DNA from: Agaricus subrufescens
Lineage: Eukaryota; Basidiomycota; Agaricomycetes; Agaricales; Agaricaceae
DNA length: 64,000 nt
Direction of reading: 5' to 3'
Assembly (NCBI GenBank): GCA_029945375.1
Contig: JAQOTE010000015.1
Span: forward strand, 62,001-126,000
Position numbers and translations under genes: made by a program. The notes below the pieces were generated by a model. That model was not told the origin of the DNA. It saw only the letters and a list, made by a program, of their open reading frames with translations, and ran no database searches. Of the stretch, positions 43,787 to 54,857 are shown piece by piece. Position 1 is the first letter of the stretch; each line of letters opens with the position of its first letter.

Positions 43787-46233
43787 CTATTCGGGATAAG
43801 GAATCACATAATATGTGTTTTCTGGGTATTCAAATCCTACGACCCGCCCACTAGGTATGCCTCCAAAAACAACAACTTTACAATGTGGCGAGGTTTGCTG
43901 AATGCTTTCTAGCTGGGATACAAACGCATTTAATTCAACACTTGAGCGTGGCTATTAGAAACACGAGAACATGGTCAGAGGAGTATAAATCGAAACAAGA
44001 TGGGCACGCTCACTCGATTTATTATCCAACCCTTCTTCATGAGAATCTTCCTCACAACCTCCGCTGGGCGCATGCCTGTCCAATCAAGGTGTCCAAACGT
44101 CAATTCCCTGAGCTCAACTTGTCGCAAAAGTTTTTCATTAGCGCTCGAGAGGCTATACCTCACCTGTGAAATTACTGAGTGTCTGGAGCAAAACCAAGAG
44201 TGTTCTGGTTGTGTACCTCATAGTGTACCATATCCTTCAAATCAATCGGGGAGAGGTGGTAGCATAGATTCGCCATGTGTACTTCCAGTAGCGGCAGTTC
44301 GTAACGGTCTGCCAGCTCATATAGTTCTGATTCATCGTTCCACTGGCATTTGCACCGAAACCTTGAAACAGAGGAAACAATATCTTGGAAGAGTGATGCA
44401 TGGAATTTTGCAACTGCCGATGTCACTTTCTCGCCGCTCATTGCTGAGCAATATTGAAGCCATGTAGATTCAATCAATCCTGGAGCCAATATAACGTCAA
44501 CTTTCAGTGTGTGGATTCACACACGGCACGTACCTGGTGCGATATCATCTCCGCTACATTTCTTCCACAACTCAACAAGGTTTGATGCCACCACACTCTC
44601 GACGTTGCTAATATCACCAACAAAGTAGTCTGCAGATCGATTTGAGTCCTTGAGGTAATCGGAAAACGATGCGTGAAGAAACATCAAGTTCTGCTTGTGT
44701 GCCACTTTCCACTCCGGAATCTTGAGCGCAGATCGGCATTTTGTCAAACATGCGTAAACAGTATTTCGGTTGAGGTTGAAGAGTACGGACATTCCTCTGA
44801 GCGTCCGGAACGTTTGGAGGCGAAGTAGGGGTATCTCGTGTACAGTGAATCCAAGTAACAATTTCGCCGCTCCCCAGTGCGTTGGTGATATCGAGGAAAG
44901 CATTTCGTGGTAGAATGCATCCAGGTGGACAAAAGGATTATCGTTTGTCGGAACGTGAGAGGAACGACTGATGACAGATATCACAATCTCGAAGCGCAAG
45001 GCAGGGTCAGCACATTCCGGATCTCTGATGAAATCCATCACGACTTGAGCGTATACAAAAAGGCCCGAAGCCGCAACAGTTAGCTGCAGAAAGTCGGTAT
45101 CGGTAGGCCAGTCACCCGGAAGAGATTGGCGATACTTCTTCTGTATTGCCTTGAAACTCGATCGCAAGAATCGCTCGACGTCCTCGCATGCTTCCGTTGA
45201 GTCGATGGGAATGTACTCCTTGCGACAACTCCGACCCACTTCATCATCGTCAAACGTATTTGATATGTGTGACTCGGGACGACTGGCTATGATCCAAGCA
45301 AGGGGGGCGTCACCGTGATCACGCACAAATGTGCTAATGAGGTCGATGATTTTACACTGTGCATCCTCTCCTCGTAGTTCATCAAGCCCGTCTAGTAATA
45401 TACCCACCGTTTACCACCTGCCCCAATCTTCCTCTCTACAAATGGCTTAACAATAAATGTCACAAATTGGGCCTCCATGTCTCCACACAACAATTCTGGA
45501 TCGAGGCTGATTCGCTCGATAATGTAAGTGCGATATGCCTCGATCCGAGTGGCCAACTGGTAGGCGATGGTGATGAAGATTCCGTTTGGGTTATTGCGCT
45601 TGTTTGGACGAGAGATGAACACAGACGCTCCAAGAGATCCTGCTTTGGCCAGATACTCAGCAAATGTCTGGACGATGGCCGATTTCCCAACGCCAGCGGG
45701 ACCAGTGATCCATAATAGCCATTCCTGCAGGTCTTGACCCTCAAACCAAGCAGTAACACGAGCGATCAGATTGACGCGAGTGTTGGGGTGGCAACGTGGA
45801 GGAGGTGAGCGAGCGGAGGAGTCATGAGCGGCGCCCTTGATAATATGTTGCGAAAGCAAATTCATGACTAGATAATGATCAAATGAAGTGCGATAGAGCT
45901 TGAAATTTGCAGATGCTTACTCTGCGTCACCGTGGTATGATCACCTTCTGTATTGAGTACCGTATTGTTCACCGTATTGTTCACCGTATTGTTCACTGTA
46001 TTAGTAGTATTATTGTGCTGATCTCCTCGTATCGACGTCATGGTTGAATCTTTCACAGCGATGCCCTCTGCATTTTCAAAGAAGCCTCCAGATGCTATAG
46101 GGGAAAAAGCAAGGTCTGACCAGAATGATAGAGTATTAGCATGGCAACACCCACCTTCACGACTCGCGTTCTTTGAGGGAAAGAAACTGGATATCCACTC
46201 CCTGAATTTAACTCTTTTCTTGGGGGACGGCAT
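43787..46233 (-). pseudogene. NACHT NTPase N4, frameshift before Walker B
   Basis: Exons 46155-46233, 45921-46094, 44534-45867, 44217-44479, 44014-44163 and 43787-43951. The large exon is 1334 bp instead of 1335: one base is missing near 45404 (CGGTGGGTATA against CGATGGGGTATA), which breaks the frame just before the Walker B aspartates. All other exons remain open. Exon 2 has the longest repeat of the array, GDQHNNTT followed by four NTVN-type units. One two-codon deletion lies in exon 5. Confidence 0.85.
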
Positions 46234-47215
46234 CAAAGGGAAAAACGGGCGTGACGGTGGAGGGAAAGAAGCATATGCCTTGAGGCACTGCCCGCGTGAA
46301 GAATGTGTAGGGCGCTCGGCATTCTCCTAAGAAGCTGTCTCCTGACACATAGACGCTGAGGATCGGGTTCGTATGATTTGGTTACTTCATGCTCATGACT
46401 AGAAGACTTACAGGAAGCTTAAATGGGAAGATGTACCCAGGTGGATGTCGACCATAACGTGACTACGACTCTAAACGTTGTACTTGTCCCCTTGCCCTGC
46501 GTTAGCCTGTGTATGACAGTTGAGTAAAGTTGATTGAGTAAATCCAGGGGGCGAAACCAGGGCACTTGTATGAACGTTGAACACAGTAAGACTGGTATTT
46601 TGGACAATAGGCTTCACATGATGAGTGAGCCGGGCCACGGTCTGTGAGAGAGAGCCTCTCCTCTTCTCCGATTTAGACATTGACCCCGTGTTTTGACGAT
46701 CCTATGTAACGAGTTTTGGGGAACAGAAAAGGGGGATTATTTAGTTGATAGCGGCTGACGAGTGACCTCAACGTTCAATGACTCCTGAGCAATTTCCCCA
46801 TGACGTTGAAGACTCTCTACAAGCTACTCTGGTCGTTATTCTCAGAACATCTAGGAGTGACTTGTAGTACATACATTCAAGATGGCAATAGCAGACTTTG
46901 TATGACAACTGCACCTCTCTACCAACGCGATTCTGGGAAGGACAAGTCTAGAGACTGCGAGTTGTATGCCTGTGCAAGTGGAGATGCGCCCTGAAACTTT
47001 TTGATCAAGAGCTAAATTACTGGAAGGTGAGATGGTCAGGAACTTATCGACAATATCCGCGTACCTATTATAACAAGAAGGATCCTCTTGACCCTTTAGC
47101 TTTCCAAATCACGTACGACCTGCAAAGGAAAAATTGATCCGAGTTGCCATATCTGGTTCAAAATATCACGTGTCGCCCCCTTGCTTCGAAATTCGATTTC
47201 ACTTGCGCGACGAAC
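46234..47215. other. N4 5' flank; LINE target site
   Basis: No supported gene. A minus-strand frame at 46471-46680 begins MSKSEKRRGSLSQTV and contains AGQGDKYNV, slightly like the N-terminal exon of NACHT genes, but it has no partner exons. ACTTGCGCGACGAAC at 47201-47215 is the left target duplication of the LINE. Confidence 0.4.
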
Positions 47216-48784
47216 ATTAACCGAGGGCTAGTGGGCGCCTAGGTCCATATGGGGTTCCCGCAAGGGACTTTTTTTTAAAGATAGGCGACGGTAAAAGTGG
47301 GAATGGGGAGTAATAACAATCCGACCATAGAGGTAACAGCAGACCTACTCTAGGGATTGGCACTCTATGGAATAGGACACCCACTACCTTGAGGAAACTC
47401 AAGGTCGTTAGTCTGACACGTCAGTAACTCCAGATTAGAGGTAACAGCAGACCAGGTTTGGCACTCCATACGGAGGTTAACAGCAGACTGGGATTGGCAC
47501 TCTATTAACCAATCTGGTAATCGTGTAGGCAAGGCAGTGAGCTCTACAGTTATCACGGGGATCCGGGACTATGTCATAATGAACCGGCTGTAGAGTAACG
47601 GGAAGGCTGAAATATGCTGGGCCGTAGCATAAGTGTCAGAAAATGCGCTTATGGCTCGAGAGTACAAAATCCACTGTCGGTCAAGTTGAGATAAAAACTC
47701 ATTTCTTGGCTTAAGTTGTTTCCAAGCTACTGGGTTGGGGACTCAAGAGGTTAACAGCAGACCTTCGGGGATTGGCACTCTTGGTAAAGTCTTCTCCCAT
47801 CAAAGGGTTGGTGCCCTCACAGGTGCCTTTTAAGCTGCCATCGGCACTTACCGGCAAAGGTTCTTCGGTAAATCCGACCCACCCCCTACCATCACATGCC
47901 CGGGACATCGACACATCATCGAGTCCCGCCGACACATCCTTAACGAATGCTCTTGGTACGCCAGGCGCATCGACCACGACTACACCAAAATTGAAGACGT
48001 GATACTTTTCCTCATGGATAACCCGAAGGCCTTTTCTTTCCAGGGCCCCTCATGCCCCAGAAAAGAAGAGGACGAGTGGCACAAACATGTTGAATACTGT
48101 CACCGACTCAAAAACTATCACCGCAGCCTCGTCGGCCTCGAGTCCTCCCCAACCCCCATCTTCATACGCGAACGCGCCGCGCCTACATTTGGCCAAATGT
48201 GCATCCCCGTATTCATCCAACATTCTGACACTCTCTGCGAATGGCGACCCATCCCCATTCACGAGTACAACACTCTTCAAGAGGCTAAGGGCGGCAACCC
48301 TGACGCCTAGACTTTACCGAGCTGCGAATAAGGCGGTAGAGGAAGGTCCTTATTGGCTCGGCGGTCTTTAGACCGTGTCACACTTATCTGGGTCCTGAAC
48401 AGGTAATCGGTCCCCGATCGCCCCAGATCCCCCTGAGCTTGCTCAGACTCCGTACATGTCTCAGGTTTCGGTTCGTTCCCTGTCTCTTCATCTTCTTTTT
48501 CATGTCTTCCTCTCTCTCTCCTCCATCAGCATGCGTCTCATGATACGGGTTTGTATTTATACGCTAAGTCTCTTACTCTATCTGCTCCGGTTTCATGTCT
48601 CACAATCTGTCACCTTGGGGCACCTGTCCGTGTTCGAATAGTTCTGTTGTCTAGGTGTCTGTTTTCATTTATTCTTCTTCTCTCATGTTGCTCTGGGCTT
48701 TGTTTTAAACACTTTTTTCCTGGCCTCCGGCCAGGAGCGCTACGCGACCGGGCAGCGCTTAATAAAATCTGATTCAAAAAAAAA
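47216..48784 (+). mobile_element. 5'-truncated LINE with poly(A) tail
   Basis: The insertion is bounded by the 15-bp duplication ACTTGCGCGACGAAC (47201-47215 and 48785-48799) and ends in AATAAAATCTGATTC plus a run of A. The frame around 47890-48310 encodes a piece resembling the C-terminal end of fungal LINE polyproteins (CPGHRHI, ESRRHILNECSWY, FLMDNPKAFSF). The reverse transcriptase itself is absent. Four copies of a GAGGT(T)AACAGCAGAC motif occur at about 47330, 47438, 47473 and 47747. A hairpin CTGGCCTCCGGCCAG near 48720 precedes the tail and may be the 3' recognition structure. Confidence 0.75.
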
Positions 48785-48799
48785 ACTTGCGCGACGAAC

Positions 48800-49946
48800 G
48801 CGCAAAGCCCGCCGACTACAACCTGGAAGGCCCTCACGTCCATACGACATATGAATATTTGAATTCTGCGGTCCAAGTTCATCCAAAATCTTCATTTCCA
48901 TCAGCACACCTACGATCATCCTAGCTCTTATTGTCTCATTCACTGACTAGTCTCTGGCCTTTGCTTTCTCAAAAGAAGCCCAATTTGCCATCAATACTAT
49001 CAGCTCAACTCTTACCGCCTCATCTAGTGTCCAACAATAACTTGTTCTACAAGATTCACCAAAGATTTGGCTTGCACTTAGCCACACCTCAAACTCTCTC
49101 GGCGTCACAAAATGGCACGGCAAAGCGCTCGCATCAAATGCACAACTTTGTTGACACATGCTTTCAGTGCCGCTGTTAGCGCTGTGGGAGCTAATAATAA
49201 TGTGAGGCGTGTTTTCAAGAGTACCACAGACGGAGACGCCATTTGAATACCACTCTGCCATATGGGTATACCATCACACGTAAGAGTGACATCTAGCATT
49301 GGGGGACACAAGTCAACACCCGCCATCACCCTCCTGCACCAACGAATGAATACCCGCAAAAACTATGCCTAGCTCACTGGGCCCATTTTTGAACCAACAA
49401 CTTGGATGGATCGTTTGAGCGACATCTTCCCGGTTCTGGCGAACATGCCCTGCCCAAATGTGGTGAGGCCAACAATCTAAATAAGTTTAGAACTGTAATG
49501 ACACCGACAACATGGTGCAGATTTACTCGAAAATCACGGAGTACGATATTTCGACAAGGCCACCATTCACGGAAGCCCCGAAATTGACCCCAACGAGCTA
49601 TTGATCACGCAAGGATTGAACGTCAATACATAATGTCCTTCTATGTCTAGAGGCTGCGGTGAGATATGGTGTAACACCTGCCGTACGGTTTCTTCTTCTA
49701 CGCCATATTTCTTGCATACAGTCTCAGGGTAATCGAGCCTGGGCACAACTTACAGCTGCTTCATCCCACCGTTACCTTCCCTGTGGCAACAAGATAGCGA
49801 GCAAGAACCATCTCATACGTTCAATTGTGCAATTATGAGACTAGCTGACCTCCAGAAGTAATGCAGTGCGTCACTGGAGACAGATTAAAGAGCGTCACCC
49901 AACGCTATGAAACAACATCCTCAAACCCCCCAACTTTTTTTTCCAA
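48800..49946. other. Flank of small secreted gene, duplicated at 51150
   Basis: No gene. This stretch is a diverged copy of about 51200-52285, sharing for example the CCTCAAAC(T/C)(T/C)TCTC region, and both lie upstream of a small secreted protein gene. The TATA position of the second copy (TATAAAA at 52217) corresponds to ATTAAAG here at about 49884. Confidence 0.45.
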
Positions 49947-50423
49947 ATGCGTCTCTTCACCACCGCTATCGTTGTCTTTGTGACCGTCTTCTCCACTTCT
50001 GCGGCTACAATTGAAGGTGAGTGCACTTATTGAATTGACTAGGGTAACTCATGAAAACAATGAACAGGCTGTCCGGTACGACCCACCCACATTCAGTTCA
50101 CTTCTGGCTTTGTGATCGGAAACTAACACCTATATCCAGGCCATTTGCGATTCCCAAAACCCTGTACGTGCTCTATAACTGGATTCGATGTTGTTGTTAT
50201 TGTTTGTTTTCTCACTCGCTTTTTAGTGTACGTAAATTTTGTTCTTCAAATGGTACTCATCTCTTGCATGCGAATCATTGACTGCTTTCAAAGGTCCCAA
50301 AGACTTTTTTTGCTGTAGACCGGAGAAAGAATTGAACCTCGGGTAAAGTATTTCTTCCAAGTCTTTATAACTCTTCGGCGAACGCTGAACTATTTTAGTT
50401 GCCAGCCTGATATTGCGGTTTAA
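49947..50423 (+). CDS. Small secreted Cys-rich protein SSP1
   Basis: Exons: 49947-50016, 50068-50075 (8 nt), 50140-50163, 50227 (1 nt), 50294-50342, 50399-50423, giving 58 residues. A signal peptide MRLFTTAIVVFVTVFSTSAA is followed by a mature region with six cysteines, CxxCx5Cx5CCx8C (GCPAIC.., NPCPKDFFCC, GCQPD). The single-base exon T is inferred: without it the frame loses the cysteines and hits a stop, and the alternative 5-nt exon TGTAC also gives a stop. With it the Cys spacing equals that of the paralogue at 52286. It is probably an apoplastic or effector-like protein. No function is known. Confidence 0.6.
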
Positions 50424-52285
50424 AGCTATAGACTTTGATTGTTTGAAGGGAGGTTATTTTGTTGATATGAACGTTTGAAGGCGAGATTGTAAAGATGCAC
50501 GCGTCCCAAGCAAAGATCAGTTCATCGGATATATCAGATCCAGTAAAGATTTGCTCGCAGTGAATGCCCAAGACCTCAACTTGTGGCTGATTATCTAGTC
50601 ATCCAAAGTGATCCACCTTTTGAGGGCATGAATGACACCCCCCGGTTAAGGACTTCAATCTGATTCTATACGTCCCATTAGTCCTGCAAGCTTCAAGTGT
50701 CACCTAGAACAAAAATGGGAGTGCGACTTAGAAATCTTGCACCAGATCTTGGTGCCAGAGGCCACATACAAAGTCTGTGTTGTACGGTGTAAGAGCCTGA
50801 AGTAATTGGAGACAACGATGAAAGGACAAGTGGCCATCAAGAACCAGCATAGTAAACGTGCTGCGAGCCCTAATAAATCTCAGACTTTGTATGGACCGCT
50901 TACACGCTAAGAAAAGACAGTTTGAAAGGAACACCGGTAGCCAACAGAATGTCAAGTCAATTTGGAAAGGACTATTGAGAAAGGGGGGATACCTACCTAA
51001 GAAATGGGCCTCAAACTCCGCTGTTTTAGTATGTGTACGCTGAGCGGTGTCCCACACTGCCTTGACCACACTTGGCATGCATAGCGTATTTCCCCGGGTG
51101 GTAAAGACGAGCACAAATTCAAGCAGTCTGCGGCTGACCTTGTCTTGACAATCCTATGTAATGTGTTTATCACATGTCACATCCTTCCTTCAATCTCACT
51201 CCGTGCGAAGCCTGCCAACTATAACCCACAATGCCCTCACGGCCAGACAAGATATAAATTTTTGAATCTTTGAATCTTCGTGTTCAATTTCACGCGAAAA
51301 TTGCCCCATTTTTGTATCCACAAACTTTCAGCTCTTGTCTCAAAGTCCAAAGTTTAGCCTTCTGTCCTCGCTTTCTCATAAGCAACCCAACTTAATAAGA
51401 GATGCAATCAAATAATTTGACCTGCACTCAACTACGCCTCAAACCTTCTCAGCATCACGAAATAACAAGGTGAAGTGGTCATCGATTGCAGGAATTTCCT
51501 CAACAATTAGTGTTCTCCATTACTTCAACAGCACAAGTGTCAGCGCTTTTAGAACTGACAATGAGGCGGAGTACGTCATTGGAGGCGACGCAATTTGAAT
51601 ACAATTGCGTGAAAGTAGTAGGATCTGGCATTTGGATTTTGTCCCCTTTCTGCACCAATACATGAACTCACGGAAAACCTAGGCGCAACTCGCTGATTCT
51701 GTTTTTCTTCCAACAACTTGTGTAGAGTATTTGAGCTACGTCATCCTGGTGCTGACAAACATGAGTCGCCCAAATGTGGTCTAGTCAACAATCTCAGTAA
51801 CTCTAGACTATAAAGATACCGGCAGCATCGCACACGTTCACTCGAAAATCACGGAGAGTGATGATTCCACAAGGTCACCGCACACTAAACTCGCAGCCGG
51901 GTTGTCAAATAGCCTATCTACCCTACACTACCCGATACTTAACAAACCATTGAGCATGATGTTGTCCTATGTCTGGATGGCGTGGTGGAATATGGTGCAA
52001 CACTTGCTGTATAGTCTCTCCTCCTAGGCGATAAGTGCCGAATACAAGCTCAGAGTAATCACACTTGAGCACATGTTGTGGCTGCTTTCTCTCACTGTTC
52101 CCATCGCTGTGGCGGCAAGATACCGAGTCATGACTTTTTCGTGCGTTTCATTCAAGTTGTGCAGTCGTGAGACTAAACCAATACTCAGAAATGATACCAG
52201 AGCGCCACTGGAGGCATATAAAAGAACCTCAACTGTACGCTACAAAACAACATCCTTGAACACTCCACTGCTTTTGTCTCTTATA
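50424..52285. other. Spacer between the two small secreted genes
   Basis: 51200-52285 is the diverged duplicate of 48800-49946. A 128-codon minus-strand frame at 50728-51114 has no recognisable content and is not supported. Confidence 0.4.
52217..52223 (+). promoter_or_regulatory. TATA box of SSP2
   Basis: TATAAAA 63-69 bp before the ATG at 52286. SSP1 has ATTAAAG at the matching place. Confidence 0.5.
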
Positions 52286-52816
52286 ATGCGTCTTCTTACT
52301 CAAACTATCGTTCTGCTTGCCGTTGTTTTCTCTGCTTCAGCCGCTGCAATCAGGGGTGAGTGTACCTATTAAATTCAATGACTAGGATGATTATTGAAAA
52401 GTTATGAACAGACCGTCAGGTATGCACGCCGCCTTACCGTGCGATCATGAACACTAACCATTATATCCAGGCCCAGTGTAGTGCAACGGATCCTGTACGT
52501 GTTTCTATAAACTGGTTCTCAGAATGCGCATGATAGTTACTCACTCATTTGTCCGCTGTGCGCTCCAAAAATAGTGTACGTGTAATTTCTTTTCGTGGAG
52601 TGAGAGACTCATCTCGTATGTGAAATGATTGACTGCTGTTATATTTATAGGTCCCCCGGAAAAATTGTGTTGCATTGTGGCGGGCTTCAACATCGGGTGA
52701 GATCTTTCAAGTTTTGTTGACTCTTAGGCGAATGCTGAATTTTTTCTCTCTTTTTTGGTTCATTCAGTTGCGTTCCTGATAATGCGGAGTTTAGGGAAAT
52801 TTGTAGCGCACTGTGA
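52286..52816 (+). CDS. Small secreted Cys-rich protein SSP2
   Basis: Exons: 52286-52355, 52412-52419 (8 nt), 52471-52494, 52575 (1 nt), 52651-52696, 52768-52816, giving 65 residues. A signal peptide MRLLTQTIVLLAVVFSASAA precedes a mature part with cysteines in the pattern Cx5Cx5CCx8Cx10C (QCSATDPC, PPEKLCC, IGCVPD, EICSAL). Intron positions and phases match SSP1 exactly. Here a 7-nt exon (TGTACGT) would also keep the frame but would add a cysteine and change the spacing. Clear tandem paralogue of SSP1 through a ~1.6 kb duplication. Confidence 0.6.
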
Positions 52817-53637
52817 TATTGTTGTTGTTGTTGCGATTGTGCCATACGTGATATATTGGAAATTGAATTTGCACAGTACTGTTGTTCGAAGAGAAGTCCA
52901 CTGAGGGTTCTACCGGTAGAATGGCATGGATGTCCTCAAAAAGGTCTAGTGTGCTACTGACATTGACTGACCTGCACGGGCCTCGATGACACATAGCCTA
53001 GCCTGATTTAGGAAAATGTCGGTGCCTGAGAGGATATATGGTTGACATTCTGATAGAAGCAGGATAGATTGAATTCTCCCATGATCCCCGTTAACACAGC
53101 GGCTAACGGATCTTATTGTGTGATCAAATGTCGGATGAGTACAGCATTACCGTCTTAAAGGAGAGGGAAGGGAGGAGTATAGCAGCATGTGCACAGCATA
53201 GAATGATGATCTTCGAACAGTTATGATTAATGGAAAGGATGACGGTGTACATAGAGTTTCACCAAGCCGTGGGTTCTAGGGTCGATGGAGCGGAGGCTGT
53301 GTCAGCGTCAGTCTACTGCCTCCGGGGGAATGAGTTTTGTCGCACGATGTCTACATGGGTGAGTTTGTTCCTGCGGGAGACAAGTATATACCACTTGGAA
53401 CTGTTCAAGTGGAGTGCTTTGAGTATGACGATCGGTCAGAGTGTGAATGCTTGCGAGAAAGGGATTTGAGCTATGTAGTGTTCTTTCTCACTGCCCTAAT
53501 CGATGCGATCAAATGACCAGGGCTTTGGGTGGCTGAAACATGTTCTCGACGTGCTGAAGTGCTTTTAGGCCTTCCATTTTACATACGTCCTCGTTTCCTT
53601 CATTTTCCCCTCTCTCTCTCTGACGTTCACTCACCCC
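52817..53637. other. Intergenic between SSP2 and membrane protein
   Basis: A 79-codon frame at 53230-53469 has no features. Pyrimidine-rich TTTTCCCCTCTCTCTCTCTG just upstream of 53638 suits the promoter of the next gene. Confidence 0.4.
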
Positions 53638-54857
53638 ATGTCTCGGTATCTTGGGACGTATCTGGCAGTGTTGTTACCTGCGACGGTCTTTGCGCAGAAT
53701 GCTACGAGTATGATGAAAGAGGCAGTTTGTGATGTGCCGAGTGTATATTGGGTGAGTTATCAAAATGTGATTGGTTGGGCTGGATGTAATTGATTTTCAA
53801 CAGACTTTCAACTCAGTAGGAAAGAGTCCTTGTCAAGTTGCTACTGATTTGGCAGGGGTGTGTAATAATGGATGTGAGTCGATAATTTGGCGTAAAGGAA
53901 AGACGATAGCTGATGGAGGTTGAAAAAGTCTATATGATAGCGTCTCTGCCTTCGAAAACTCATTACGTCGGACCTGGTACACAAAACGATTGTCAATGCA
54001 ATACTGTGTTTTATTCCTTGTTGAGTGCATGTGCTGCGTGTCAAGGAGCTAAGTGGCTCACGTACGTAGATGAATTTGGGTTGTTTATGGATTTGTGCTT
54101 ATGGGATATAGCTGGCCTCGGTTTTCGAAGAATTGTACAGAGGTGTATACTTCGATGTGAGTTGGTTGGTATTATATGCGAGGGTCGACGTGTTGATTTT
54201 TAGGTTTCCGCGACCGATTCCTGCTGACGAAAAGGTTCCTGGGTGGGCGTATGCTAATGTTGCAGTGAGTAGAATCTTTGATTACAAGGTCTTGAGCAAT
54301 AATGTTGGACCTAGTTGACTTCGAACAATTTCAGCCTCGCGTTTGCGCAGGGCTTATCTCGTAATTATGATTCACATTACCTTGTTCTCGTATTAATCGC
54401 ATTTTCAGATATGCCTGAATTTACGGCTGCATCGTCTGCTATTCTTACAACATCAACGACCGTCAGCTCGATGTCGACTCCCAGTATCAGCGCCTCCAGT
54501 GCCGAATCTCAACCAGACTCCCGTGCAGGCGCCATAGCAGGAAGTGTCGTTGGCGGTATAGTCGGCTTGGTGACCATTGCTTGCCTCTCGCTTTACCTCT
54601 TCCTTCGCTATCGTGGTAGAGGCCAGAGATCGTCAGCGTTTACAAGACTACCGGCCAATGATAAGCTTTATGTAGGTATTGTTGTTCGAGATACGGACTG
54701 AGCTGACTGATTTCAGGAGCCGCTGCCTGATTCGAGGACGTATCCGCTTCCGGTGCCGGGCTCCTATGTGGACCTGTATTCTCCTGGGCCGGAGTCGACG
54801 GGGATGCATAGTCCGCCGGGGACGACTATCGAGAGTAGCCACCACTATGTAGTATAA
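53638..54857 (+). CDS. Cys-rich single-pass membrane protein (family X, copy 2)
   Basis: Exons 53638-53751, 53804-53873, 53941-54061, 54112-54156, 54204-54264, 54315-54360, 54409-54671 and 54717-54857 give 286 residues. Same plan as the gene at 29007: signal peptide (YLAVLLPATVFAQ), SPCQVATDLAGVCNNG, NDCQCNTVFYSLLSACAACQ, NCTEVY, a PxPIPADEKVPGWAYANVA segment, a Ser/Thr stalk, a Gly-rich transmembrane helix (GAIAGSVVGGIVGLVTIACL) and a short tail. Intron number and most phases agree with the other copy, so the two share a recent ancestor in spite of about 23 kb between them. It lies inside the NACHT array and is intact. Confidence 0.75.

Noticed and set aside
46471..46680. N-terminal exon of another NACHT gene
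   Set aside because: Only the AGQGDKYNV end is similar; no NACHT exon follows, so not called.
50728..51114. 128-codon minus-strand frame
   Set aside because: No features and absent from the duplicated region's other copy.
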